Positions 42,377 to 51,330 of a stretch of DNA of 64,000 bases are shown here, piece after piece. The position numbers were made by a program, and so were the translations under genes. This DNA comes from Geobacter sp. AOG2 (GTDB taxonomy: Bacteria > Desulfobacterota > Desulfuromonadia > Geobacterales > Pseudopelobacteraceae): assembly GCF_019972295.1 (NCBI RefSeq), contig NZ_BLJA01000001.1, positions 3,441,574-3,505,573 on the forward strand, read 5' to 3'. Under the pieces are notes generated by a model, which searched no databases, was not told the origin of the DNA, and saw only the letters and a list, made by a program, of their open reading frames with translations. How positions within the stretch are numbered: the first letter of the stretch is position 1; every line of letters starts with the position of its first letter.

Positions 42377-43678
42377 TCACATCTTGGGCATGAAGAAGAA
42401 CAGGGACAGGGACAAAAGCGCCAGCACCCACATGCCTGCCTTGACCTCGGAGGCCCGCCCGGTAAGCAGTTTGAGCAGGACGTACGTGATCATGCCGGAG
42501 GTCATGCCCACGCCGATGTTGTAGGTGAAGATCATCAACACCACGGTCAGAAAGGCCGGTATCAGCTCGGTAAAGTCGTCGAAGTTGAGCTGGGTAATGG
42601 GGCGGATCATGAAGGAACCGATGACGATCAGGGCGATGCCGTAAGCGTGAGGCGGCACGATCGTGAAGAGCGGGGCAAAGAACAGGGACAGGGCGAACAG
42701 AGCCGCCACCACCAGGGCCGAAAAGCCGGTGCGCCCCCCTTCCTCGATGCCTGCGGCCGACTCGATGTAGGCGCCGGTGGTGGTGGTGCCGAGAAGCGGC
42801 GCCGCCATGGTGGCCAGGGCGTCGGCCAGCATCGGTTTCTCGATCTCCGGCAGGTTGCCGTTCTCGTCCAGAAGGTCGGCCCGCATGGAGAGGCCGATGA
42901 GTGTCCCGACCGTGTCCAGGAAGGCCATGATGAAGATCACCATCACCACCGGAAAGAAGCGCATGGTCAGGGCGCCGGCAATATCCAGCTTGAACAGGAT
43001 GGGTGAGAGGGAAGGGGGGAGGCTGACGATCTGGGCCGGCAGGGGGGTGATCTTCAGGGCTATGGAGCCGATGGTGGTGGCGATGATGCCGATCACCAGG
43101 GCGCCGTGGACACGGCGGGCCATCAGTACCACCACCAGCAGAAAACCGGCCACGGCCAGGAGTACCGATGGTTGGGCGATATTGCCCAACCTGACCGGCG
43201 CCCCCGGCACACCGAGCACCACCAGCCCGGTTTCATTGAGGCCGATGAAGGTCAGGAACAGGCCGATACCCACGGCAAAGCTGGCCTTGAGAGACAGGGG
43301 GATCGATTCCGCCAGCCAACTGCGAACCTTGAATACCGTCAGCAGCGTGAAGAGGGCGCCGGCGATGAACACGGCTCCCAGGGCCACCTGCCAGGGGTAG
43401 CCCATCACTTTGACCACCACAAAGGCGATAAAGGCGTTCTCGCTCATGTAGGGTGCGATGGCAAAGGGTCGACGCGCCCATAAGGCCATGATTACGGTCC
43501 CGATCACCGCCGCCAGGATGGTGGCCGTGACCGACGGTCCCTTGGGGATGCCGGCGTTCTCCAGGATGGCCGGGTTGACGATGATGATGTAGGCCATGGT
43601 CAGAAAGGTGGTGATCCCGGCCAGGGTCTCCTGGCGATAGCTCGTCCCGTACTGTTCGAACCGGAAAAAAGTTTTCAT
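42377..43678 (-). CDS. NCS2-family purine permease (AzgA/PbuG-like)
   Basis: 433 aa with about 12-14 TM helices. The N-terminus FFRFEQYGTSYRQETLAGITTFLTMAYI is diagnostic for the AzgA group of hypoxanthine/guanine/adenine-proton symporters. GTTTTGAYIESAAGIEEGGRTG-type segments (TM8 region) are present. Its ATG directly abuts the hpt stop codon, so uptake and salvage of hypoxanthine/guanine are co-expressed. Confidence 0.92.
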   Translation of the reverse strand: MKTFFRFEQYGTSYRQETLAGITTFLTMAYIIIVNPAILENAGIPKGPSVTATILAAVIGTVIMALWARRPFAIAPYMSENAFIAFVVVKVMGYPWQVALGAVFIAGALFTLLTVFKVRSWLAESIPLSLKASFAVGIGLFLTFIGLNETGLVVLGVPGAPVRLGNIAQPSVLLAVAGFLLVVVLMARRVHGALVIGIIATTIGSIALKITPLPAQIVSLPPSLSPILFKLDIAGALTMRFFPVVMVIFIMAFLDTVGTLIGLSMRADLLDENGNLPEIEKPMLADALATMAAPLLGTTTTGAYIESAAGIEEGGRTGFSALVVAALFALSLFFAPLFTIVPPHAYGIALIVIGSFMIRPITQLNFDDFTELIPAFLTVVLMIFTYNIGVGMTSGMITYVLLKLLTGRASEVKAGMWVLALLSLSLFFFMPKM

Positions 43679-44230
43679 TTACAGCCCTTTCACCGCGTAG
43701 ATTCCCGGCGCATTGCGCCAATACCCTTTATAATCCAGACCATAGCCGAACAGGAACCGGTCCTCGGTTTCCATGCCGGTGAAGTCGGCTCGAAAGCCGG
43801 GTGAGACCTTGCGGTCGTGGCGCTTGTCCACCAGGACCGCCATCAACACGCGGGCCGCCCCCTGCTCGCGGCAATGGTCGGCAATGGCGGCCAGGGTAAT
43901 GCCCTCGTCCAGAATGTCGTCCAGGAGCAGCACCGTTCTGCCGCGCAACTCCAGCCGTGGCCGGACGATCCAGTTCAGGCCCGCCCCCGCGGTCTCGTGG
44001 CCGTAGCGGGTGGCATGGCAATAATCGATCTCCAGAGGGAATACCAGCCTGGTCACGAGCTGCCCGGCAAAGATCAGTCCTCCGTTCATGACACAGAGCA
44101 GTACCGGGTTTGCCTCCGCAAGCTGTTCCGTAATCTCTCCCGCCAGCCGCCCGATAGCTGCTGTTACCCCGGCCTCACCGACCAGCAGGTCGGCATCCGC
44201 CAGCACCTGATTCGCTTCATTCACCGTCAT
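43679..44230 (-). CDS. hpt: Hypoxanthine-guanine phosphoribosyltransferase
   Basis: 183 aa. The PRPP-binding loop is VLLLDDILDEGITL, and the second acidic pair lies in the VDKRHDRKV region. It turns hypoxanthine or guanine plus PRPP into IMP or GMP. The start overlaps the prmC stop by 4 nt, and the downstream permease begins with no gap. Confidence 0.92.
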   Translation of the reverse strand: MTVNEANQVLADADLLVGEAGVTAAIGRLAGEITEQLAEANPVLLCVMNGGLIFAGQLVTRLVFPLEIDYCHATRYGHETAGAGLNWIVRPRLELRGRTVLLLDDILDEGITLAAIADHCREQGAARVLMAVLVDKRHDRKVSPGFRADFTGMETEDRFLFGYGLDYKGYWRNAPGIYAVKGL

Positions 44231-45090
44231 GGCATATCCTTTCGTCGTGCGCCCACCACGCGTTCGATCCCCCCGGGGTCGCGCGCCGTTACGGGCTGGT
44301 CGTAATCCGTCGTCTTTTGGAATAGCTCCACAACCGCAGGGGCTTGGCCGATCCCCACCTCCACCAGCAGCCAGCCGGACGGGTTCAGATATTCCGGGGC
44401 TGCCGGAACCAGCGCCCGGTACGCGTCCAGCCCGTCCGCGCCGCCGTCGAGGGCGCCGCGCGGGTCGAAGTCCCGCACCTCGGGTTCAAGTCCGTCGATA
44501 TCCGCGGTGGGAATGTAGGGGGGGTTGGAAACGATCAGGTCGAAACGGCGTCCGGCCACCGGCTCCAGCAACGACCCGGCCAGGAATTCCACGGCAGCCC
44601 CGTTGCGTTCGGCATTGCGCCGCGCCACCGCCAGGGCGGCGGTGGAGATGTCGGTGGCCGTCACCGCCGCGTCGGGCAGGTGGCGGGCCAGGGCAACGGC
44701 GATGCAGCCGCTGCCGGTGCCGATGTCCAGCACGCTCCGGGCGTCCGGCCGGTGGGCCAGCGCCTCCGCTATCAGGGGTTCCGTGTCGTGGCGGGGAACC
44801 AGCACGTCCGGGGAAACCTCGAACTCCAGGCCGTAGAACTCCTGGGTGCCGAGGATGTGCTGGAGCGGTTCGCGCCGGGCCCGGCGGGCCACCATGGCGC
44901 GAAACGACGCCAGTTCGTTGTCGCTCATCGGCTTGTCGAAATTCAGATAGAGTCCGACCCGGTCCAGTCCGGTGGCGGCGCACAGCAGCCACTCCGCTTC
45001 GAGACGGGCGTTCTCTATGCCTTTGGCGGAAAGGTAGTCTTTAGTCCAGGTAAGGACCTTGATGGTTGTCCAGGTTTCCTGAGGTGTCAT
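44227..45090 (-). CDS. prmC: Release factor glutamine methyltransferase PrmC
   Basis: 287 aa. The N-terminal helical domain (1-85) binds the release factor. The SAM domain shows VLDIGTGSGCIAVALA (motif I) and the catalytic NPPY in IVSNPPYIP. LVPRHDTEPLI is also diagnostic. It methylates the Gln of the GGQ loop of RF1/RF2. The gene usually follows prfA; here it leads an operon with hpt and the purine permease. Confidence 0.95.
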   Translation of the reverse strand: MTPQETWTTIKVLTWTKDYLSAKGIENARLEAEWLLCAATGLDRVGLYLNFDKPMSDNELASFRAMVARRARREPLQHILGTQEFYGLEFEVSPDVLVPRHDTEPLIAEALAHRPDARSVLDIGTGSGCIAVALARHLPDAAVTATDISTAALAVARRNAERNGAAVEFLAGSLLEPVAGRRFDLIVSNPPYIPTADIDGLEPEVRDFDPRGALDGGADGLDAYRALVPAAPEYLNPSGWLLVEVGIGQAPAVVELFQKTTDYDQPVTARDPGGIERVVGARRKDMP

Positions 45091-45222
45091 GTCGCCATTC
45101 CGAAAAGAATGGGCGAATACTAACCTATTATGCTGCTGTGCTCCAGAAAAAAAGCGGAGCCTTCGAGACGTGTCTTGCCGGTTTTTGTCGCCTTGCCTGC
45201 GGACCCCGATGCGGCCGGAACG

Positions 45223-45408
45223 TCACGCCGTGAGCCCGCTGGCCGGCACGGAACAAATGTGCTCCTCCGCGACGCGGTTGGCGAGGTGAAACGAGTACCG
45301 GCACTTCGGGCATACCATCCGCTGCATTTTTCGAGGCATTTCCCCGCGCGATACGGTACTGACAAAGCCGCAGGAGATACAGAAAACGGTTACCGAATCC
45401 TCTTTCAT
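45223..45408 (-). CDS. Small zinc-ribbon-like protein
   Basis: 61 aa. Two Cys pairs, CISCGF at 10-13 and CPKCRY at 33-36, make a CxxC-N19-CxxC zinc ribbon. GGAGGATG lies upstream of ATG 45408. There is no other recognisable domain; the protein could bind nucleic acid or another protein. It lies upstream of prmC on the same strand, about 130 nt away. Confidence 0.65.
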   Translation of the reverse strand: MKEDSVTVFCISCGFVSTVSRGEMPRKMQRMVCPKCRYSFHLANRVAEEHICSVPASGLTA

Positions 45409-45886
45409 TTATTTCATCCTCCCTGTTTCTCTGAATGCATCTTATTCTTGTGGGGGCTGTCCGGTCTCTCCATGTCTCGAAAAAAATATCGAATTAAAAA
45501 GGATCAATCAAATTCCGTGCCATATAAAAAACATCAATATGTTAAGCCTGTTAATGGAAATATCCGTTCATCCCTTCTGAACTGAGACTGTTTTGACGGT
45601 ACAGAAATGGTAATATTTTTAACATCTATAAAATAATCAAATAAAATTAATATATTATGATCATGGTTGGAATGTTAATTTTTTTAACACTATTTAAAAA
45701 TAGCAATTATATTAGCATGATATGTGTGCAACAAATGTGTATTTTTTTGATCTTTGATTTTGGGGTCATCCGGTTCTGCCCGGATCGGGGTTTCTTCCGA
45801 AAAAGAAGGTTTAATTTTGTGCCAGAGTATGCTAAACAGCCACTTGACGAGATAAAATCAGAATGTTACGCATCGGGAGGTTGCAG
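45409..45886. other. AT-rich intergenic region
   Basis: 478 bp, markedly AT-rich from about 45480 to 45760, between divergent genes. No credible gene: short frames here have no ribosome binding site and no family resemblance. It probably contains the promoters of both flanking genes, and a small RNA cannot be excluded. Confidence 0.6.
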
Positions 45887-46399
45887 ATGTCCGAGCAGAA
45901 TCCGCAGGTCATGCTGGAAACATCCAAGGGGTCCATCAAGATCGAATTGTTCAAGGATACGTCGCCCATCACCGTCAAGAACTTTCTTGGCTACGTCAGG
46001 GATGGCTATTACGACGGTTTGATATTTCACCGGGTCATCAGGGATTTCATGATCCAGGGGGGCGGCCTGAACGAAAACCTGGAGCAGAAGAAACCCAAGT
46101 TCGCCATCAAGAACGAGGCGGACAACGGTCTCTCCAACAAACGCGGCACCCTGGCCATGGCCCGTACCGCCGTCGTGGATTCGGCCACCTCCCAGTTCTT
46201 CATCAACGTGGTTGACAACGACTTTCTCGACCATCAGGGCAAACAACAGGACCGTTACGGTTACTGCGTCTTCGGCCAGGTGCTGGAAGGGATGGAAGTG
46301 GTCGACGACATCCGCGCCGTAAAGACCGGCACTCATAAGGGCCATTCGGATGTCCCCGTGGAACCGGTCTTCATTACGTCGGCGAAGGTCCTGGAATAG
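45887..46399 (+). CDS. Cyclophilin-type peptidyl-prolyl cis-trans isomerase
   Basis: 170 aa, cytoplasmic (no signal peptide), the PpiB size. The active-site Arg is in FHRVIRDFMIQGG, followed by LAMARTAVVDSATSQFFINV and YGYCVFGQVLEGM. It catalyses proline isomerisation during folding. I chose ATG 45887 after GGGAGG; the frame is open further upstream but into AT-rich spacer. A terminator follows at 46424. Confidence 0.95.
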   Translation: MSEQNPQVMLETSKGSIKIELFKDTSPITVKNFLGYVRDGYYDGLIFHRVIRDFMIQGGGLNENLEQKKPKFAIKNEADNGLSNKRGTLAMARTAVVDSATSQFFINVVDNDFLDHQGKQQDRYGYCVFGQVLEGMEVVDDIRAVKTGTHKGHSDVPVEPVFITSAKVLE

Positions 46400-46423
46400 C
46401 TCCGCGCACCGCTTGTCGCCCCC

Positions 46424-46465
46424 GAACGCCCCGTTTCCCCGCCGGAATCGGGGCGTTCTTTTTTT
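46424..46465 (+). terminator. Rho-independent terminator after the cyclophilin gene
   Basis: A 10-bp stem GAACGCCCCG/CGGGGCGTTC with a 15-nt loop, followed by T7. Confidence 0.92.
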
Positions 46466-46602
46466 CTGCCGGGAGATCTGTCGCGGAATTGCATTCTTGA
46501 AACTGTATACGATATACGTTACAGTATGAACCGCAATGACGACCCATGTAGATTTTCGACAACTTGCTAATGCCCATACCAGATAGAGGAGGGGAGTACA
46601 TC

Positions 46603-47076
46603 ATGAGTAACGATCAGGTCTGTTATACCTTCGACGCTGCCGTGGAGATGGCCATCGAAATGGAAAATGAAGGTTTTCGCAATTACCTCGCCGCCATCCG
46701 CAGGTTGACCAACAAGGGTGCGCGGGAACTCCTGCGGGATAACGCCCTGGATGAACTCGATCATAAGCATCAGTTGGAAAAGGCGTTGCTGGAAGGGCGC
46801 ATGGAGGGGGGCGAGGCCCTTGACCAGCCCATTCCCACCATGCATCTGGATTATGTTTTTAAAAAACAGGAGCTTGGTCCCGAGTCGGGTGTGCGTGAGG
46901 CGCTGGTGTATGCCATCCATCTGGAAAAGGGTGCGGTCGATTTTTACGGCAAGGTGGCGTCCGGGTGTAGCGGAGCCCCCATGGGGCAGCTTTTTCAGCA
47001 GCTTTTGAAGGAAGAGAGCCGCCATCTTCAGGCTCTGGAAGACCTCTACGAACAGCATTTCATGACGGAAAATTGA
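46603..47076 (+). CDS. Ferritin-like/rubrerythrin-type protein
   Basis: 157 aa, four-helix bundle with EMENEGFRNYL, ELDHKHQLEKAL, HLEKGAVDFYGKV and KEESRHLQALEDLY, giving the Glu and ExxH ligands of a diiron site. No rubredoxin domain is present. It is a second copy of the same general family as 38719-39213. Likely in oxidative stress or iron handling. AGGAGGGGAG precedes ATG 46603, and a terminator follows. Confidence 0.87.
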   Translation: MSNDQVCYTFDAAVEMAIEMENEGFRNYLAAIRRLTNKGARELLRDNALDELDHKHQLEKALLEGRMEGGEALDQPIPTMHLDYVFKKQELGPESGVREALVYAIHLEKGAVDFYGKVASGCSGAPMGQLFQQLLKEESRHLQALEDLYEQHFMTEN

Positions 47077-47123
47077 TAACGGACGGGGCCCGGCGATGCC
47101 CGTCCCCCATCTTTCTCAGCATA

Positions 47124-47166
47124 GGGACGCCCGACGGGAGCCAATTTCCGACGGGCGTCCCTTTTT
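47124..47166 (+). terminator. Rho-independent terminator after the ferritin-like gene
   Basis: A 10-bp stem GGGACGCCCG/CGGGCGTCCC with an 18-nt loop, followed by T5. Confidence 0.9.
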
Positions 47167-47250
47167 CTTTGCTTTCGGTGTTGAAATCTATATAATCACT
47201 CATTTAAATGCAGTCGTGTGGGCATGTCTCACTTGAAAGGGATATCCGTA

Positions 47251-49719
47251 ATGAGCACTACCATAAGCAAGAAGATGCTGATCAACGTCATGCACCCCGA
47301 AGAGGCGCGGGTGGCCATCGTGCATGACGGCCGCCTGATGGAACTCAACATCGAGATCACCGGCAAGGAACAGACCAAAGGTAATATTTATAAAGGGGTG
47401 GTACTGAGGGTTGAGCCGGGCCTCCAGGCCGCCTTCGTCGATATCGGGCGGGCCAAGCCGGGCTTTCTCCAGATGGGAGAATTGCACCCCGACTTCTGGC
47501 AGTGGCGCGACGATGTGCCGGAGGACCAGCGCAAGCGGCGTCCCCGTATTCAGGAGGTGCTGCGCCGGGGCCAGGAACTGGTGGTGCAGGTGGAGAAGGA
47601 TGAACGCGACACCAAAGGTTCCGCCCTGACCAGCTACCTTTCCCTGCCGGGGCGCTATATGGTGATCATGCCGGGCAGCGACTCCACCGGCATCTCCCGC
47701 AAGGTGGAGCAGGAGGGGGAGCGCAAGAAGCTGAAGGAGATCGTGGCCGGCCTGAATATCCCCGAAGGGATCGGCTACATCATCCGCACCGAGGCGGTCG
47801 GGCGTACCCCGGAGGAGTTGCAGAAGGATCTGGAAAACCTGCTGGAGTTGTACCGGGATATCAAGGAGCGGGCGGCCGAAATCAGCGGGGCGGGCGAAGT
47901 CTACCGCGACAGCGGGCTGATCATCCGTTCCATTCGCGATTATTTTTCCGACGATATCGACGAGGTGCTCGTCGACAGCAAGGACGCCTACCGGGATGCC
48001 AAGGAGTTCTTCCGCGAGACCATGCCCAAGTGCGAAAAGCGCGTCAAGCTGCACAAGGAGAAGCGTCCCATCTTCTCCCGCTTCCAACTGGAAGAGCAGA
48101 TCGACCAGATTTATGAAAAACGGGTCTCCCTGCCCTCCGGCGGTTCGCTGATCATCGAACCGACCGAGGCGCTGGTCAGCATCGACGTCAATTCGGGTAA
48201 ATCCAGCGGCGAGCGGGGGATCGAGGATACCGCCTTCAAGACCAATCTGGAGGCCGCCGAAGAGGTGGCCCGCCAGCTCCGGCTACGCGACCTGGGCGGC
48301 CTGATCGTGATCGACTTCATCGACATGCGCGAACGGAAGCATAATATCGAGGTGGAGAAGGTCCTCAAGCAGGCCCTCAAGATGGACAAAGCCAGGGTCA
48401 ACCTGGGACGGATTTCCGAATTCGGCATGCTGGAGATGTCGCGCCAGCGCATCGCCAAGACCCTCAACGACGCCATTCACCTGGCGTGTCCCCATTGCGA
48501 GGGGCGCGGCAAGGTCAAATCGGTGGAGGCCATGGCCGTCTCCTTCCTGCGCAAGGTGCATGCCGCCGCCGCCAAGGGGACCGTGGCCGAGGTGCGTGGT
48601 TCCCTCCCCCTGGAGGTTGCCTACTACCTGCTTAATCGCAAGAAGCGGGAGTTGACCCAGATCGAAAACGATTATGAGATCGAGGTAACGGTCAAGGGGA
48701 AACCCTCGTTTACCATGAATCAGCTCGAGTTGGAGATCGTCAAGCGGGAAAAGCCGCGCATGGAGGATGTCCTGGCCTCCGCGGCCGAGGCTGCTGAAGC
48801 GCCGAAGTCGTCGGAGCGGAAAGAGGCGCGCCCCGAGCCCGCCGTAGCGGAGGAGAAGGCCGCTGAAGGCAGCACTGTAGAAGGAGGCGTCGCCGAGGGA
48901 GGCAAGAAGCGCAAGCGCCGCCGCAAAAAGAAAAAGCCTGCCGGAGAGGGCGCAGCCCTGGTGGCCGGGCCGTCCGCAGAAATCCCGCCGGCGGAGGAAG
49001 TCTCCCACGAGCCTCGGCAGGAAGCAGCGCCGTCGGCAAATGAAGCACAGGACCAGGGCGCAGGCGCCGCGCCGGAGACGCAGGGTAAAGCTAAAAAACG
49101 TAAACGCCGCCGGCGCAAGAGTGGCAAGGCGCAGGACGGGGGCACAGTTGAAACCGCAACGCCGGAGGATGGAGAAGTCGCCCCGGTGACGCCTCTGGAG
49201 CCGCCGGTCGCGGTTGAGCCTGCCCTCGCTCCGGCCTCCAAGAGGTCCCGGCGGGGCAAGGCGCCGCAGGTGGTGGCGGAGACCATAGCCGCACCTGCTG
49301 ATGGAGTGGTTGTTGCCGCTCCTTCTGTCGTGGAACCGGCCGAAGAACGGTCGCCCGGAAAGCCTGCCACGTCACGGCGCGGCGGCCGCAAGGGAAAACA
49401 GGAGCAGAAGGTTGCCGCCGTCCAGCCCGAAACCGTTATTGCCGAGCCGCCCAGTGCGGAGAAGTCCGGGGTCGTACCGGCAGCGGAAAAGCCCAAACGG
49501 GCCAGGGCGCCGCGTAGCCCCAAAAAGAGCGAACCGGCAGTGGCCGCGCAGTCTCTTCCGGCTGAAACGGCCCTTGAACCGTTGAAACCGGCAAAAGCTC
49601 GCCGGGCTCCAGCTAAAAAGACTGCCGAGCCTGCGCCCGAACCGGCAGCGGAGGTTGCGGCGCCGAAGAAACGGACGAGCCGGACCCGTAGTGCCAAAAA
49701 AGACGAAGAAAGCCACTAA
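47251..49719 (+). CDS. rng: Ribonuclease E/G with long basic/acidic C-terminal tail
   Basis: 822 aa. The first 500 residues are the RNase E/G catalytic core: an S1 domain (GVVLRVEPGLQAAFVDIG), the catalytic SIDVNSGKSSG and DFIDMRERKH with Mg2+-binding aspartates, and the Zn-link CPHCEGRGK. From about residue 510 the protein is low-complexity (Ala/Pro/Glu) with clusters KKRKRRRKKKK, KKRKRRRRKSGK and SKRSRRGK, probably RNA- or partner-binding like the E. coli RNase E scaffold. It processes rRNA and mRNA. I chose ATG 47251 after AAGGGAT; an in-frame GTG at 47218 is possible. A weak hairpin plus T-run follows at 49722-49758. Confidence 0.92.
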   Translation: MSTTISKKMLINVMHPEEARVAIVHDGRLMELNIEITGKEQTKGNIYKGVVLRVEPGLQAAFVDIGRAKPGFLQMGELHPDFWQWRDDVPEDQRKRRPRIQEVLRRGQELVVQVEKDERDTKGSALTSYLSLPGRYMVIMPGSDSTGISRKVEQEGERKKLKEIVAGLNIPEGIGYIIRTEAVGRTPEELQKDLENLLELYRDIKERAAEISGAGEVYRDSGLIIRSIRDYFSDDIDEVLVDSKDAYRDAKEFFRETMPKCEKRVKLHKEKRPIFSRFQLEEQIDQIYEKRVSLPSGGSLIIEPTEALVSIDVNSGKSSGERGIEDTAFKTNLEAAEEVARQLRLRDLGGLIVIDFIDMRERKHNIEVEKVLKQALKMDKARVNLGRISEFGMLEMSRQRIAKTLNDAIHLACPHCEGRGKVKSVEAMAVSFLRKVHAAAAKGTVAEVRGSLPLEVAYYLLNRKKRELTQIENDYEIEVTVKGKPSFTMNQLELEIVKREKPRMEDVLASAAEAAEAPKSSERKEARPEPAVAEEKAAEGSTVEGGVAEGGKKRKRRRKKKKPAGEGAALVAGPSAEIPPAEEVSHEPRQEAAPSANEAQDQGAGAAPETQGKAKKRKRRRRKSGKAQDGGTVETATPEDGEVAPVTPLEPPVAVEPALAPASKRSRRGKAPQVVAETIAAPADGVVVAAPSVVEPAEERSPGKPATSRRGGRKGKQEQKVAAVQPETVIAEPPSAEKSGVVPAAEKPKRARAPRSPKKSEPAVAAQSLPAETALEPLKPAKARRAPAKKTAEPAPEPAAEVAAPKKRTSRTRSAKKDEESH

Positions 49720-49848
49720 GCCGCCTATGGCGCGGCTCGGCGGCGAAGGGCTTTTTTTCTTGACCTGACAGGGTGTTGGCGATATTTTTACCAGTCTTGC
49801 CCGCACCGAATTACGGATACGCTTCTCACGAAAGGTTGAACAGATACC

Positions 49849-51327
49849 ATGGAAGAACTCAGCGAACTCCTGCTCCAGAGACGTCGCAAGGTTGACGCCC
49901 TCTGGGAAGCGGGTGTTAATCCTTACCCCAATGATTTCAAGCCGTTGCACACCTCTGCCGATATTTTTGCCGCCTACGGCGACAAGGAACAGTTCGATGC
50001 CGCCGACGATCAGTATGTCGTGGCCGGTCGTATCCTTGCCCGGCGCTCCTTTGGCAAGGCCGCCTTTATCCAGCTTCAGGATCGTAAGGGCCGCATCCAG
50101 GTCTACGTCAAAAAGGACGAGATCGGCGAAGAGGCCTTCGAGGCCTTTGACGGCTTCGACATCGGCGATATCGTCGGCGTCGTGGGGTTTGCGTTCCGCA
50201 CCAAGACCGGTGAGCTGTCGCTTCATGCAAAGCAGATCCGTCTTATGGTCAAGTCGTTACATCCCCTGCCGGAGAAATTCCATGGTCTCACCGACCTGGA
50301 GACCCGTTACCGCCAGCGGTATGTGGACTTGATCGTCAATCCCGAATCGCGGGATGTCTTCATCAAGCGCTCCCGCATCGTCAACCTGATTCGCGGTTTC
50401 ATGGCCGGCCGGGACTTTCTGGAGGTCGAGACCCCCATGATGCAGCCGATACCCGGCGGCGCCACGGCCCGGCCGTTCATCACCCATCATAACGCTCTGG
50501 ATATGCAGCTGTTCCTGCGCATTGCCCCCGAACTCTACCTGAAACGCCTGGTGGTGGGCGGTTTCGAAAGGGTTTTCGAGATCAACCGCAACTTCAGGAA
50601 CGAGGGGATCTCGGTGCGTCACAACCCCGAGTTTACCATGATGGAGTTCTATCAGGCCTACGCCACCTATGAAGAGCTGATGGACTTTACCGAGGAGCTT
50701 TTCTGCCATGTGGCCCAGGAGGTGCTCGGTACCCTGGATTTCAGCTATCAGGGGAACGGGATCAGCTTTAACCGCCCCTGGAAACGCCTGACCGTTCGCG
50801 AGGCGATCCTGGAGTACGGCGATATCGATGCCAAGCAGTTGGACGACCGCGACCTTGCCCTGGCCTATGCCCGTAGCTTGGGCCTCGACCTGCCGCAGGA
50901 CATCGGCTACGGTAAGTTGATAATGGAGATCTTCGAAGAGGTGGCCGAGCACAAGTTGATCCAGCCGACCTTCATCACGGCCTATCCGACCGAGGTCTCG
51001 CCGCTGTCACGCAAAAACGACCACGACCCCGATATCGTCGACCGTTTCGAGTTGATCATCGGCGGACGCGAGATCGCCAATGCCTTCTCGGAATTGAACG
51101 ACCCGGTAGACCAGAAGGAGCGTTTCCTCTCACAGGTGGCCGAGAAGAACAAGGGGGACGAGGAGGCCCATTACATGGATGAGGATTATGTCCGCGCCCT
51201 GGAGTACGGCATGCCTCCCACGGCCGGCGAAGGTATCGGCATCGACCGCTTGGTGATGCTCCTGACGGATTCCGCCTCGATCCGCGACGTGATCCTGTTC
51301 CCCCAATTGCGGAAGGAAACGAAATAG
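49849..51327 (+). CDS. lysS: Lysyl-tRNA synthetase, class II
   Basis: 492 aa. The N-terminal OB fold (about 55-150) recognises the anticodon. Class II motif 1 (FLEVETPMMQPIPGG), motif 2 (RVFEINRNFRNEGIS) and motif 3 (GEGIGIDRLVM) are all present. It charges tRNA-Lys. AAAGG lies upstream of ATG 49849. The Lol permease gene begins 3 nt after the stop. Confidence 0.97.
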   Translation: MEELSELLLQRRRKVDALWEAGVNPYPNDFKPLHTSADIFAAYGDKEQFDAADDQYVVAGRILARRSFGKAAFIQLQDRKGRIQVYVKKDEIGEEAFEAFDGFDIGDIVGVVGFAFRTKTGELSLHAKQIRLMVKSLHPLPEKFHGLTDLETRYRQRYVDLIVNPESRDVFIKRSRIVNLIRGFMAGRDFLEVETPMMQPIPGGATARPFITHHNALDMQLFLRIAPELYLKRLVVGGFERVFEINRNFRNEGISVRHNPEFTMMEFYQAYATYEELMDFTEELFCHVAQEVLGTLDFSYQGNGISFNRPWKRLTVREAILEYGDIDAKQLDDRDLALAYARSLGLDLPQDIGYGKLIMEIFEEVAEHKLIQPTFITAYPTEVSPLSRKNDHDPDIVDRFELIIGGREIANAFSELNDPVDQKERFLSQVAEKNKGDEEAHYMDEDYVRALEYGMPPTAGEGIGIDRLVMLLTDSASIRDVILFPQLRKETK

Positions 51328-51330
51328 TCG

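Noticed and set aside
45657-46022. AT-rich plus-strand frame before the cyclophilin gene
   Set aside because: No ribosome binding site, no family resemblance, and it overlaps the well-supported cyclophilin gene out of frame.
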